Shown: in pieces, positions 12,558-23,457 of the stretch | Position numbering within the stretch: the first letter of the stretch is position 1 | Layout of the letters: each line of letters begins with the position of its first letter | Source of the DNA: Ustilaginoidea virens | Taxonomy: Eukaryota; Ascomycota; Sordariomycetes; Hypocreales; Clavicipitaceae | Assembly: GCF_000687475.1 (NCBI RefSeq) | Contig: NC_057319.1 | Location: 1,612,001 to 1,676,000 of the forward strand | DNA length: 64,000 bases | Direction of reading: 5' to 3' | Translations under genes and position numbers: made by a program | The notes under the pieces: generated by a model | The model's input: only the letters and a program-made list of their open reading frames with translations | Database searches by the model: none | Told to the model about the DNA's origin: nothing

Positions 12558-12572
12558 CCCGGGCTTATAACC
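12558..12572 (-). promoter_or_regulatory. Primer-binding site of element B
   Basis: The minus strand reads GGTTATAAGCCCGGG, the initiator-tRNA anticodon-arm match with one TG-to-TA change. Confidence 0.7.
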
Positions 12573-13314
12573 TATTGCAATTCTTAAGGTCACTATAAAA
12601 GCAGAGCCTTACTAGCTAGCTAGATGGCATAAGACTGTCTGCGACCTGTGAACTAATCTTAGTATAAATACTAGATTTTTCACCAAGTCCTAAGACTATA
12701 TAAGTGCTATAAAGTAAGGCAAGTGTAAAGGCAAGGCAAATATAAGATAACCAGAAAACGCAGGGAAGGTAAGAAGTTAAGAGGCATATAGTGCATTAAC
12801 AGACTCGATTGTGCTACCCTTCTACTATCTAGAAAGAAGGGGAAAAGCTATCCTATATATATACGAAGGAGGGGTGGGCCCAGGAATCTAAGGTAGCCAG
12901 TAAGAAAGCTCCCCGTAATGCTCGCTATGCCACGTATATAATACGTCAGCAGCCCCACTATATCCAGCCTTTCCAACCACCCTAACCACCGCACTAGTAA
13001 TTAGCCACCACGCTAGTGACTAACCACTACGCTAGTAACTACCCACCACACTAGTGGACTAGCCACCACACTAGTAGGCCGCCACCACACTAGTAGGCCC
13101 ACCACGCTAATTTAGCAATGCCACACCTTTTTTTAATAAGGCCTACCTTATTTGATATACAGTAAATAATCCACTGAAAATCCTAAGGTAAAAGGCAAAG
13201 GCCTAAAGTTGGTTAGACTACCGTAAGTCCAAGAGGCGGTATAAGGACTAGAAGGTCAGTAAGCCAGTAGGGCATTAGGCCAGCAGCCTAGTAGGCTACT
13301 ATAGGATTTTAACA
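12573..13314 (-). repeat. 5' LTR of element B (742 bp)
   Basis: Full Copia-1 LTR (minus strand TGTTAAAATCC to TTGCAATA), followed to the right by integrase sequence of element D that is interrupted at this point. Confidence 0.9.
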
Positions 13315-14478
13315 AGTGCCTTCCCTATTAGGCAGTAAGTAAAGCCAGCGGAATCGGGATTTTCTGTCCACTAATATAAGGGCAACAGGTCGTTTATTAT
13401 ATGGCATAGGTGATATAGCAAAAGTATCACCTTCTATAATATCCAGGCATTTAGCTGGATTAGGTATTGCATCCTTAGAAGGTCTTCTAACCTTCTTAGC
13501 CTGTATGCAGGCTAGGCAGCGAAAATCAGCATCTTTAACCTTATTAAGGTTAGGTAGACCAGGGGTATTAGCACAGGTCTTTTTAAGTAGCTGAATACCT
13601 ATATGCCCTAGCCGTACATACCAAATGCCGGCTAATTGTAATAACTTCTGATATTCATCAGCTGCTATAGGGGCAGGAGTAGGGCTAGTAGCTACTACAG
13701 GATTTTCGCTAGTCGTAGTAGCGGGTTCTTCGCTAGTCGTAATAGCGGGAAAATTGGCAGTAGGGCTAGTAGCCTCTACAGGTTCCTTACTAGTCGTAAT
13801 AGTAGGAATAAGGGCAGTAGTAATATCTTGAGGATCACTATAATCATCAGGGTTAGTAGGGCTGGGTACCTCTACTGTTATACTATTAGTAACAGTATAA
13901 TGGCTACAAGGTTGATGTAGCAGTGGTGTGTCTATTCCTTTCTATGGAAGGAAAAAGCCGTATTTTTCAAAGTTAAAAATGCCAATGCATTTACGGCTTG
14001 CTGACCAAAGCTGATTTTTAATTAATACCCCTTTAGCGGCATAGTGCTTTACACCGCTAATAATATTAATATCCAAGGTAGGAATATATAGGGCATTCTT
14101 AAGCTCTATAATACCCCATTTCGTAGGATTAATGCCCTATAGCACAGTAAATCGTGCCGTGCCCCAACCAGTAGAGGAAATAGGGCCACCACCAGTAGTA
14201 ATTACAGGCTTATCATCCTTCTCAAAATGGTGAAAAGTGGTGAAATGCTTCTTATCATTAACAATATGACAAGTGGAGCCTATATCGTAAAGGAGGGCAT
14301 CCTTTGGGGTCCTACCGCCTGATTTAGCACTATAGCTTATAGCTAAGGGCTGGTTATCAGTAGATATAGTCGTAGAAGAAGAGGAATAGGATATATTAGT
14401 ATCCTGGGTATTATAATTGCCTATAATAAAGGCCTCGACATCTTGCTGATTATTGCTGGAGTCTTGTTTCTTCTTCTA
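13315..14478 (-). pseudogene. protease and 5' integrase of element D
   Basis: On the minus strand this continues gag in the same polyprotein. The protease motif is DIGSTCH at about 14286-14270, with Thr of DTG changed to Ile (ACA to ATA). A Thr/Pro-rich linker follows, then the GAG-pre-integrase zinc-binding region (WYVRLGH, RCLAC) at about 13630-13490 and the start of the integrase core (DIIEGDTF, LILVDRKSRFRW). The element B insertion ends it at 13315. Confidence 0.82.
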
Positions 14479-15564
14479 TTACTGCTTCTTTTTTCTATTA
14501 TTAGTAGAATTATTCTTGCTATTATTAGTAGAAGCTGCATTAGCAGACCCTTTCTTAGGGTCCTTGGAAGCCTTAAGCTGCTTAGGGTTATTAGCAGCCA
14601 CCTTAGAAGACCCCTTAGAACGCTGTTCTTCTAATAGGTCAACCATAAAATACTGGAGGTTAAATTTGCTGCTGTTAATAACACCCTGAGCGCTATATGC
14701 CCTAATCATAGAGCGTTGGCGTTCCGTCCAGTGGGTAAATACCCCCTCTACAGCCCAAAGATACTGGTTAACTTGGTCGAAAGAGTCGATCTTAGAACCT
14801 AGAATTCTAAGGCGAGAAATATAGCTGTTAAATTCGCTGTTAAAAGCCTCTAAAGTGCCTTTATAACCGGTAAATATAAGGGTGTAAAAGGTAGGGTATA
14901 AGTATGCCCGCTGTACTTCTGGTGAGTGGCAATACTGAGCCACTAGCAAAAGGTAGGCTTCCTCTGGGTCGTTACACCAGTCTATAGCTTCTGCAGCTTC
15001 TTCACCATAGCTATTCTTTAGCATTAGTAGTAGAAGTGCCTGCTCAGACTCATCAAAGTGCCTTGCTATAGAAGGGTCGTTGACAAAATTAGCTATTTTA
15101 AAGGCCCTGAGTTGTATTATAAGGGCCTGCTTCCACTGGTCGAAATTATAGGGGCTTTTTAGCTTTTGGGACTCCTTAAAGCGGTTAGCAGTTTTAGCTA
15201 ATTCCTTAATAGCCCCATCACTAATTTGGTTGGTGATAGTTGTTGGTGGCGTTGTATATATAGGCTCTTTACCCTTATATTTTATAGGGGTAGAAGGTTG
15301 GTCGATTTCCATAACGTCAGCTTTACTATCATCATCTTTAGTGGTAGTCTTAGTGGAAGGTCCAGCTTCAGTGGCTTTAGTAGGCTTCTTATTAGTAGCC
15401 TGGGTAGCCTGGGTGTCGTTATTTTGCCTACTAACTAGGCCCTGTATAAGGTCAGTTAGTATATTCATCTGGGATTTCATTTCGTCTATATCTAGCTATA
15501 GCTGTGCATTAGTATCAACTTTAGTATCGGATTTAAGGACCTTATAGGATCCTGATTCTGCTAT
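14479..15564 (-). pseudogene. gag of element D, long form with core
   Basis: A 333-codon open frame (15480-14479) extends upstream in frame to the homologous start at 15564-15562, which reads ATA instead of ATG. The protein has an N-terminal Gln/Thr/Lys-rich part, a core of about 220 residues with helical, Trp-containing segments typical of copia Gag (NFDQWKQALIIQLRAF, EAIDWCNDPEEAYLLL, GYKGTLEAFNSEFNSYISRL), and a basic tail (NNSTNNRKKKQ). No CCHC zinc knuckle is seen. It ends at a TAA/TAG pair probably made from CAA/CAG. It would form the capsid; this core is missing from B, G and M. Confidence 0.85.
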
Positions 15565-16337
15565 AGTGGGAAAAAAGGGTTTAAAAATCCGTTGAAAAAT
15601 GGTGCCGATAGTTGTAATAACAGAGGAATAATTAGCAGAGGAATAACTAGCTAAATAGCTAGCAAAATAGTCGAGTAACTGATAAAATAGCTAGTAAAAT
15701 AGTCGAATAACTAGTCGAATTGCCAGTATATATAGTGGCTAGTAGCCTACTATAAAAATAGCCGCAGATTATAGCGGCCGGTCTCAGTATAAAAGCACAG
15801 ATGCTGTAAGCGTTGTGCAAGTCCGTATTATAGCGTTGGTATTTAAGGTGCTTATATGGTGCCGTAATATAAAGGTGCCGTAAGTGCCGTAGGTGCCGTA
15901 AGTGCCGCAGGTGCCGTAGGTGCCGTGGGTGCTATAGGTGCCGTAATATAAAAGGTGCCGTAAGTGCCGTACCAAAAGTGCTATAAGTGGGAGAGTATAA
16001 TAGGTGCCGTACAGTACAGTAGGTATCGTGCACTAGGTGTAAGGATGTTATATAGTAGTATAGTGTGGTAGATATCACACTATAAAATCCGTAGGTGCCG
16101 TAGGTTACTCCGAAAATAACGTAAGATTACGCTAAAAGTGCCGTGAGGTTACACCGTAAGTTGCCGTTAGGTACGCCGTTGATTGCCGCAGGGTAATGCC
16201 GTAGGTAACAAAGGGTAAGCCAAAGGTGATAAGGGTAAGCCGAGGATACCAAAGGATAGCTATATTAGTAGTACTAATAAGTAAGAGAGACCAAGGGGTG
16301 AATACAAAAGAGGTAGGGTAAAAACAAAGAAGTAAAA
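15565..16337 (-). other. 5' leader of element D
   Basis: Untranslated leader with the 9-bp TACGGCACC-type array at about 15855-15975 and ACGGCGTAAC-like units at 16100-16200. No gene seen. Confidence 0.75.
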
Positions 16338-16352
16338 CCCGGGCTCATAACC
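16338..16352 (-). promoter_or_regulatory. Primer-binding site of element D
   Basis: The minus strand reads GGTTATGAGCCCGGG, the unmutated match to the initiator tRNA-Met anticodon arm. Confidence 0.75.
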
Positions 16353-17105
16353 TATTGCAATTCTCAAGGTCACTATAAAAGCAGAGCCTTACTAGCTAGC
16401 TAAATGGCATGAGACTGTCTGCGACCTGTGAACTAATCTTAGTATAAATACTAGATTTTTCACCAAGTCTTAAGACTATACAAGTGCTATAAAGCAAGGC
16501 AAGTGTAAAGGCAAGGCAAATATAAGATAACCAGAAAACGCAGGGAAGGTAAGAAGTTAAGAGGCATATAGTGCATTAACAGACTCGATTTTGCTACCCT
16601 TCTACTATCTAGAAAGAAGGGGGAAAGCTATCCTATATATACACGAAGGAGGGGTGGGCCCAGGCATCCAAGGTAGCCAGTAAAAAAGCTCCCCGTAATG
16701 CTCGCTTTGCCACGTATATAATACGTCAGCAGCCCCACTATATCGGGCCTGTTCAACCACCCTAACCACCGCACTAGTAACTAGTCATCGCACTAGTAAC
16801 TAGCCACCACGCTAGTAACTACCCACCACACTAGTAGACTACCCACTACACTAGTGGACTAGCCACCACGCTAGTAGACCCACCATGCTAATTTAGCAAT
16901 GCCACACCTTTTTAACAAGGCCTACCTTAAGGCCTACCTTACTTGATATACAGTAAATAATCCACTGAAAATCCTTAAGGTAAAAGGCAAGGGCCTGGGT
17001 TGGTAAGACCACCGTAAGTATAAGAGACGGTATAAGGGCCAGAAGGTTAGTAGACCAGTAGGGCATTAGGCCAGCAGCCTAGTAGGCTACTATAGGATTT
17101 TAACA
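16353..17105 (-). repeat. 5' LTR of element D (753 bp)
   Basis: Full Copia-1 LTR in minus orientation, abutting a second partial LTR (element E) at 17106. Confidence 0.9.
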
Positions 17106-17274
17106 CCTACCTTACTTGATATACAGTAAATAATCCACTGAAAATTCTAAGGTAAAAGGCAAAGGCCTAAGGTAAGACCACCATAAGTCTAAGAGGCGGT
17201 ATAAGGGCCAGGAGGTTAGTAGGCCAGTAGGGCATTAGGCCAGCAGCCTAGTAGGCTACTATAGGATTTTAACA
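17106..17274 (-). repeat. LTR fragment of element E
   Basis: The first 169 bp (minus strand) of another Copia-1 LTR, cut by the insertion of D. The minus strand begins TGTTAAAATCC at 17274. It lies in RNase H sequence of F, so cctag (17275-17279) should be the target duplication repeated left of the window. It cannot be told whether E is a solo LTR or a full element. Confidence 0.8.
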
Positions 17275-18433
17275 CCTAGTTATCGCAGTATAGCGGTATA
17301 AGGCGTAAGATATTAATTTCTAGCTCCTTACAAAAGTTAGAAAGCCACTATACCTTACGGATAGTCTTAAGTAATACATCAGATTCAGCTTCTAAAGTAG
17401 ATAGTACTACTAAAGAGGCTCGCTTAGAACGCCAGCTAATAGGACCACTATTAATAGTAGTAAAAAAGCCTCTAGTACATTTAGAGGTTTCTGTTAAAAT
17501 CCTATAGTAGCCTACTAGGCTGCTGGCCTTCCTACCGCCTTTTGACTTACGGTAGTCTTACCAACCCAGGCCTTTGCCTTTTACCTTAAGGATTTTCAGT
17601 GGATTATTTACTGTATATCAAGTAAGGTAGGCCTTGTTAAAAAGGTGTGGCATTGCTAAATTAGCGTGGTGGGTCTACTAGCGTGGTGGCTAGTCCACTA
17701 GTGTGGTGGGTAGTTACTAGCGTGGTGGATAGTTACTAGTGCGGTGACTAGTTACTAGTGCGGTGGTTAGGGTGGTTGAAAAGGCCCGATATAGTGGGGC
17801 TGCTGACGTATTATATACGTGGCAAAGCGAGCATTACGGGGAGCTTTCTTACTGGCTACCTTGGATGCCTGGGCCCACCCCTCCTTCGTGTATATATAGG
17901 ATAGCTTTCCCCCTTCTTTCTAGATAGTAGAAGGGTAGCACAATCGAGTCTGTTAATGCACTATATGCCTCTTAACTTCCACCTTCCCTGCGTTTCTGGT
18001 TATCTTATATTTGCCTTGCCTTTACACTTGCCTTGCTTTATAGCACTTGTATAGTCTTAGGACTTGGTGAAAAATCTAGTATTTATACTAAGATTAGTTC
18101 ACAGGTCGCAGACAGTCTTGTGCCATCTAGCTAGCTAGTAAGGCTCTGCTTTTATAGTGACCTTGAAAATTGCAATAGTTTCTTTACAGCCAGCAAAATC
18201 GCTTCTAGAATAAGCGGCTATAATAGGCTGTTAGTTGCTTTTAGTAGCACTAAAGCAAATAGCTAGGTTCTTAGTGCCTTTAAGGTAACTAAAGCTGCCC
18301 TTTACAGCATTTAGATGCATATTAGTTGCTTTTGATATAAACCGAGAAAGATATTAGGTAGGAAATGCTAGGTCGGGCCTAGTCATTATTATAAGCCATA
18401 TTATAGTGCCAGTGAGGCTCTAATAAAGGCTCT
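17275..18433 (-). pseudogene. RT/RNase H remnant of copia element F, split by a solo LTR
   Basis: Two minus-strand blocks, 17275-17491 and 18178-18433, align with the RNase H region of G (22660-23130): the SWRSKRASLVVLSTLEAK region, KGSFSYLKGTENLAI and MWLIIMTRPDLAFPTQYL. They are separated by a solo LTR flanked by gtttc. Element H cuts F at 18433. F is thus older than E, the solo LTR and H. Confidence 0.8.
17492..18177 (+). repeat. Solo Copia-1 LTR in element F (686 bp)
   Basis: Complete LTR (TGTTAAAATCC to TTGCAATA) flanked by gtttc at 17487-17491 and 18178-18182. It is the shortest complete LTR here because it has fewer of the 20-bp units. Confidence 0.93.
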
Positions 18434-18915
18434 TGTTAAAATCCTATAGTAGCCTACTAGGCTGCTGGCCTAATGCCCTACTGGCTTACTGACCTTCTAG
18501 CCCTTATACCGCCTCTTAGACTTACGGTAGTCTTACCAACCTTAGGCCTTTGCCTTTTACCTTAGGATTTTTAGTGGATTATTTACTGTTTATTAAGTAA
18601 GGTAGGTCTTATTAAAAAGGTGTAGCATTACTAAATTAGCGTGGTGGGCCTACTAGTGTGGTGGCGGCCTACTAGTGTAGTAGCTAGTCTACTAGTATGG
18701 TGGGTAGTCACTAGCGTGGTGGCTAATTACTAGTGCGGTGGTTAGGGTGGTTGAAAAGGCCCGATATAGTGGGGCTGCTGATGTATTATATACGTGGCAA
18801 GTGAGCATTACAGGGAGCCTTCTTACTGGCTACCCTAAATGCCTGGGCCTACCCCTCCTTTATATATATATAGGATAGCTTTCCCCCTTCTTTCTAAATA
18901 GTAGAAAGGCAGCAT

Positions 18916-19635
18916 TGTTAAAATCCTATAGTAGCCTACTAGGCTGCTGGCCTAATGCCCTACTGGCCTACTAACCTTCTGACCATTATACCGCCTCTTG
19001 GACTTACGGTAGTCTTACCAACCTTAGGCCTTTGCCTTTTACCTTAGGATTTTCAGTGGATTATTTACTGTATATCAAGTAAGGTAGGCCTTATTAAAAA
19101 AGGTGTGGCATTGCTAAATTAGCGTGGTGGGCCTACTAGTGTGGTGGCTAGTCCACTAGTGTGGTGGGTAGTCACTAGCGTAGTGGTTAGTCACTAGCGT
19201 GGTGGCTAATTACTAGTGCGGTGGTTAGGGTGGTTGGAAAGGCTGGATATAGTGGGGCTGCTGACGTATTATATACGTGGCATAGCAAGCATTACGGGGA
19301 GCTTTCTTACTGGCTACCTTGGATGCCTGGGCCCACCCCTCCTTCGTGTATATATAGGATAGCTTTTCCCCTTCTTTCTAGATAGTAGAAGGGCAGCACA
19401 ATCGAGTCTGTTAATGCACTATATGCCTCTTAACTTCCACCTTCCCTGCGTTTCTGGTTATCTTATATTTACCTTACCTTTACACTTGCCCTGCTTTATA
19501 GCACTTGTATAGTCTTAGGACTTAGTGAAAAATCTAGTATTTATACTAAGATTAGTTCACAGGTCGCAGACAGTCTTGTGCCATCTAGCTAGCTAGTAAG
19601 GCTTTGCTTTTATAGTGACCTTGAGAATTGCAATA
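18916..19635 (+). repeat. 5' LTR of element G
   Basis: 720 bp, TGTTAAAATCC to TTGCAATA. A TATATATAG box lies at 19349-19357. Tandem units of about 20 bp (core CTAGYGYGGTGG) lie at about 19120-19230. An inverted repeat ACGTAT/ATACGT lies just 5' of the TATA box (about 19264-19278). Confidence 0.93.
19349..19357 (+). promoter_or_regulatory. TATA box in the LTR of G
   Basis: TATATATAG in the middle of the LTR, conserved in the other Copia-1 LTRs (for example 53512-53520 in M). It is probably the promoter of the element's RNA. Confidence 0.55.
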
Positions 19636-19650
19636 GGTTATAAGCCCGGG
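19636..19650 (+). promoter_or_regulatory. Primer-binding site of element G
   Basis: GGTTATAAGCCCGGG; one TG-to-TA change from the initiator tRNA-Met anticodon-arm match. M keeps the unmutated form. Confidence 0.72.
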
Positions 19651-20385
19651 TTTTACTTCTTTGTTTTTACCCTACCTCTTTTGTGTTCACCCCTTGGTCT
19701 CTCTTGCTTATTAGTACTACTAATATAGCTATCTTTTGGTATCCTCGGCTTACCCTTATCACCTTTGGCTTACCCTTTATTACCTATAGTATTATCCTGC
19801 GGCAATTAACGGCGTACCCCTACGGCAACTTACGGCGTAACCTTACGGCACTCTTAGCGTAACCTTACGTTATTTTCGGCGTAACCTACGGCACCTACGG
19901 ATTTTATAGTGTAATATTCTTTACATTATACCACTGTATAACACCTTTTCCCCTAGTGCACGACTTTTACTGTACTATATGGCACCTGTTATACACTCCC
20001 ACTTATAGCACCTTTGGTACGGCACTTACGGCACCTTTTTATATTCCGGCACCTACAGCACCTACGGTACCTGGCTTCTACGGCATTTACGGCACCTACG
20101 GCACTTACGGCACCTACGGCACTTACGGCACCTTTATATTACGGCACCATATAAGCACCTTGAATACTAACGCTATAATACGGACTTGTACAACGCCTAC
20201 GGCATCTGTGCTTTTATATTGAGACCTGCCGCTATACTCTGCGGTTACCTTTTATAGTAGGCTACTAGCCACTATATTTACTAGCTGTCCAGCTAATTAC
20301 TCGACTATTTTGCCAGCTATTTAGCTGGTTATTCATCTGTTCTTATAGCTATCGGCACCATTTTTAACGACTTCTAGCCACTATA
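19651..20385 (+). other. 5' leader of element G
   Basis: Leader of 735 bp without a convincing gene. It holds ACGGCGTAAC-like units at about 19795-19900 and the 9-bp array at about 20015-20155. The open frame 19956-20222 begins with GTG and consists largely of the array. Confidence 0.75.
20015..20155 (+). repeat. 9-bp minisatellite in the leader of G
   Basis: Imperfect tandem units near TACGGCACC or TACGGCACT. Copy number differs between elements, and the unit, a multiple of three, keeps one frame open (Tyr-Gly-Thr repeats). Equivalent arrays lie at the same place in A, B, D, H, I and M. Confidence 0.8.
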
Positions 20386-22266
20386 ATGGCACAGTCTAGG
20401 CCTTCTACTTATAAGGCCACTTTAGATTCCAACTCTAAAGCTAATCTTACTGTACAACTACAGCTAGATATGGACTATATAAAGTCCCAGATGAACACCC
20501 TAACTATCCTTTTACAAGGCTTAGTTAGTAGGCAAAATAGTAACGTTCCTACTATTATAATTAGCAAGGAACTGGTAGAGGCTACTAGCCCTACTATCTC
20601 CGGTCCTACTAATATGAATAGCAAGGACCCTATAGAGGCTACTAGCCCTACTACTATTAATGCCGCTTCTACTAATAATAGCAAGAATAATTCTACTAAT
20701 AATAGGAAAAAGAAGCAGCAAAAGAAGAAGGAACAGGACTATAATAATAGCAGCAAACAGCAAAATATTGAGTCCTTTATTATAGGCAATTATAATACCC
20801 AGGATACTAATATATCCTATTCCTCTTCTTCTACCACTATATCCACTGATATAAGCTATAGTGCTAAATCAGGCGGTAGGACCCCTAAGGATGCCCTCCT
20901 TTACGATATAGGCTCTACTTATCATATTATAAATAATAAGAAGTATTTCACCACTTTTCACTATTTTGAGAAGGATAATAAGCCGGTAATTACTACTAGT
21001 GGTAGCCCTATTTCCCCTACTGGTTGGGGCACAGCACGATTTACTATGCTACAAGGCATTAATCCCACCAAATGGGGTATTATAGAGCTCAAGAATGCAC
21101 TATATATTCCTACCTTGGATATTAACATTATTAGCGGTGTAAAGCACTATACCGCTAAAGGGGTACTAATTAGAAATCAGCTTTGGTCAGCAAGCCGTAA
21201 ATGCATCGGCATTTTTAATTTTGAAAAATACGGCTTTTTCCTTCTACAGAAAGGAATAGACACATCACTACTGCATCAACCTTGCAGCCATTATACTATT
21301 ACTAATAGTATATCAGTAGAGGTCCCCAGCCCTACTAACCCTACTAATTATAGTAATCCTAAGGATACTACTATTACCCCCATTCCTACTACTACGACTA
21401 GTAAGGAACCTATAGAGGCTACTAGCCCTACTACTAACCAGCCCGCTACCACAACTAGCGAAGACCCTATAGAGGCTACCAGCCCTACTACTAACTCTCC
21501 CGCTATTACGACTAGCGAAAATCCCGCTATTACGACTAGCGAAAATCCTATAGTGGCTACTAGCCCTACTCCTGCCCTTATAGCTGCTGATACAGAATAT
21601 CAGAAGCTATTACAATTAGCCGGCATTTGGCATATACGGCTAGGGCATATAGGTATTCAGCTACTTAAAAAGACCTATGCTAATACCTACCTTGTCTACC
21701 TTCTAAAGAAGAAGGTTATTACTAAAACAACCTTTATTACCTTTATCCATCAAAATAAAGGTATAGGCCCTATTTCTAGTGGCCTAGAAGGAGACTTTCA
21801 CAAAGGGCAAAATACAGGTTCAAAGGGGGTATTTAGCAGTAAAGAACCTGCTATTTTACTAGATGACCTAGAAAGCATTCCTGACCCTACTAACTCTACT
21901 AACCTTACTAGCATTACTAGCACTAATGCTATACCGGATGACCTAGAAAGCATACCGGACCCTACTAATTTTACTAGCATTACTAATGCTACCCCGGATG
22001 ATATTACTAATACTAATGCCACCGTAGATTACCTTCCTAAGTCAGAAGACTTTATAGGCGCCTTTCTAAATAGCGAACTTTCTGAGACTATTTATATGGA
22101 TATTCCTAATGGATTCCTTGAATTTACAGAAAGTTTACTAACTGATAGCAAGCTTTGGTCTAATATACAGCGCCAACGGCTACTAACTTTACTTAAAGAA
22201 GCTGGATTTAACCCTTCTATTAAGCAAGCTATCTTACTAAAGAAGGCCCTATACGGGCTAAAATAA
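20386..22266 (+). CDS. Internally deleted gag-pol polyprotein of element G, open 626-codon part
   Basis: Starts at an ATG (MAQSRPSTYKA) conserved in B; in M it is ATA. Order: short Gag N-terminus with Ser/Thr/Pro repeats and a basic Asn/Lys tail (1-125), no capsid-like core; aspartic protease with DIGSTYH at 174-180 (relatives B and L have DTG); Thr/Pro-rich linker of EATSPTT-type repeats (320-400); WHIRLGH of the pre-integrase domain at 415-421. A deletion junction follows at about 433 where 759 bp of integrase are missing relative to B, then linker repeats, then a second junction at about 555 where 588 bp are missing. RT resumes exactly at the first catalytic Asp (DFIGAFLN). It ends at a TAA where M has CAA, so the frame was longer. 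Not a working integrase or complete RT. Confidence 0.85.
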   Translation: MAQSRPSTYKATLDSNSKANLTVQLQLDMDYIKSQMNTLTILLQGLVSRQNSNVPTIIISKELVEATSPTISGPTNMNSKDPIEATSPTTINAASTNNSKNNSTNNRKKKQQKKKEQDYNNSSKQQNIESFIIGNYNTQDTNISYSSSSTTISTDISYSAKSGGRTPKDALLYDIGSTYHIINNKKYFTTFHYFEKDNKPVITTSGSPISPTGWGTARFTMLQGINPTKWGIIELKNALYIPTLDINIISGVKHYTAKGVLIRNQLWSASRKCIGIFNFEKYGFFLLQKGIDTSLLHQPCSHYTITNSISVEVPSPTNPTNYSNPKDTTITPIPTTTTSKEPIEATSPTTNQPATTTSEDPIEATSPTTNSPAITTSENPAITTSENPIVATSPTPALIAADTEYQKLLQLAGIWHIRLGHIGIQLLKKTYANTYLVYLLKKKVITKTTFITFIHQNKGIGPISSGLEGDFHKGQNTGSKGVFSSKEPAILLDDLESIPDPTNSTNLTSITSTNAIPDDLESIPDPTNFTSITNATPDDITNTNATVDYLPKSEDFIGAFLNSELSETIYMDIPNGFLEFTESLLTDSKLWSNIQRQRLLTLLKEAGFNPSIKQAILLKKALYGLK

Positions 22267-23343
22267 GCACCCCGCAAATGGCAACACCGGCTAAAAGACC
22301 TGATTTCTAGTGAAGGTTTTTTACCTTTAGCTTCTAATGCTGCCGTCTTTTATAATAAGCAAACCAGCACTTTTATCGTCACCTATATTGACGATTGCCT
22401 ATTAGTTGGTCCAAATATAACTTATATTAACTAGCTAAAAAGGAAATTCCATAAGGTCTATACTATAAAAAACCGCGGTCCGGCTTCCTTCTTCCTAAGC
22501 GTACAGATTATACAAAATAGGAAGGAAGGTCTATTATAGCTACACCAAGCCCAATTTATAGCAGAGGTCCTAGCTAAATTCGGTCTATAGGATACTAAAC
22601 CTCAGCTAATTCCACTTCAACTAGGGATTCTAAATGAATCTAGTGGAAAAGACCTTAGCCCTACTAATCAGAGCCTTTATTAGAGCCTTACTGGCACTAT
22701 AATGTGGCTTATGATAATAACTAGGCCCGACCTAGCATTTCCTACCCAATACCTTTCTCGGTTTATATCTAAGGCAACTAATATACATTTAAATGCTGCG
22801 AAAGGCAGCTTTAGCTACCTTAAAGGCACTGAGAACCTAGCTATTTGCTTTACTAAAAGCAATCAACAGCCTATTATAACCGCTTATTCTAATAGCGATT
22901 TTGCTAGCTATAAAGAAACCTCTAAATCTACTGGAGGCTTCTTAACTACTATTAATAGTAGTCCTATTAGCTGGCGTTCCAAGCGAGCCTCTTTAGTAGT
23001 ATTATCTACTTTAGAAGCTAAATCTAATGCATTACTTGAGACTATCCGTGAGGTACAGTAGCTTTCTAACCTTTGTAAGGAGCTGGAAATCGATATTTTA
23101 CGCCCTATACCGTTATACTGCGATAATCAGGGCTCTATTTCGAATTCTAATGACCCTAACCAGCATACTCGCACTAAGCATACACTATTAAAATTCCGGT
23201 ATATTAGGGAGCAAGCACAGCTAGGCTTGGTTAAAATTACCTACTTACCTACTAATAGTATGCCTACTGACGGTCTTACAAAGCCACTACCGGGCCCTAA
23301 ATTTACTAGGTTCCGCGAGTTACTAGGTCTTAGGGCCTGCTAA
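22267..23343 (+). pseudogene. RT palm and RNase H part of the element G polyprotein
   Basis: Continues in the same frame after the TAA at 22264-22266. It keeps an intact RT active site YIDD (22384-22395), then RNase H with TRPDLAFPTQYL, STLEAKSNAL and YCDNQGSI, ending at TAA (23341-23343) after LGLRAC. In-frame stops are TAG codons where M or the family has CAG or TGG (for example 22432-22434 and 23059-23061). The palm and RNase H are better kept than in H. Confidence 0.85.
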
Positions 23344-23448
23344 CTTATACTAACTTACTAAGGTTTTTCCTATGTTTTTCCTTAGGACCTTTATTGCATT
23401 TTCTTTCCCTATCCTTTACACGATTAGCTTGATACTACAGTAGCTAAT

Positions 23449-23457
23449 CAGAGGGGG
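23449..23457 (+). promoter_or_regulatory. Polypurine tract of element G
   Basis: CAGAGGGGG directly before the 3' LTR. The same tract precedes the 3' LTRs of H, M and L. Confidence 0.75.

Larger units (their letters stand above)
2153..13314 (-). mobile_element. Copia-1 element B, interrupted by chromovirus C
   Basis: Minus-strand copia element in two blocks: coding region and leader at 2153-6090, then end of leader, primer-binding site and 5' LTR at 12503-13314. C lies between, flanked by the duplicated target aagag (6086-6090 and 12503-12507). The 3' half of B is beyond element A, outside the window. B is inserted in the integrase of D; agtgc (13315-13319) is the expected target duplication. 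B keeps integrase and RT but, like G and M, lacks the gag core present in D, H and I. Confidence 0.88.
13315..17105 (-). mobile_element. Copia-1 element D, 5' half
   Basis: Minus-strand copia element: 5' LTR (16353-17105), primer-binding site, leader, long gag, protease, and integrase up to LLPNREGT, where element B interrupts it. The rest lies left of the window. D is inserted in an LTR of E, with cctac at 17106-17110 as expected target duplication. It is the best-preserved copy with the full gag core. Confidence 0.88.

Noticed and set aside
20015..20155. Short regular repeats resembling a CRISPR array
   Set aside because: The 9-bp units are contiguous with no spacers, inside a eukaryotic retrotransposon leader.
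19956..20222. 88-codon leader frame with Tyr-Gly-Thr repeats, also in A, B, D, H, I and M
   Set aside because: It starts with a non-ATG codon and most of it is the 9-bp array, whose unit length keeps any frame open. It is not evidence for a protein.
21680..22050. Interpretation of the G/M deletions as introns removed before retrotransposition
   Set aside because: The junctions compared with B do not have GT-AG ends; the first lies in a 7-bp direct repeat, pointing to deletion by repeat recombination or template switching.
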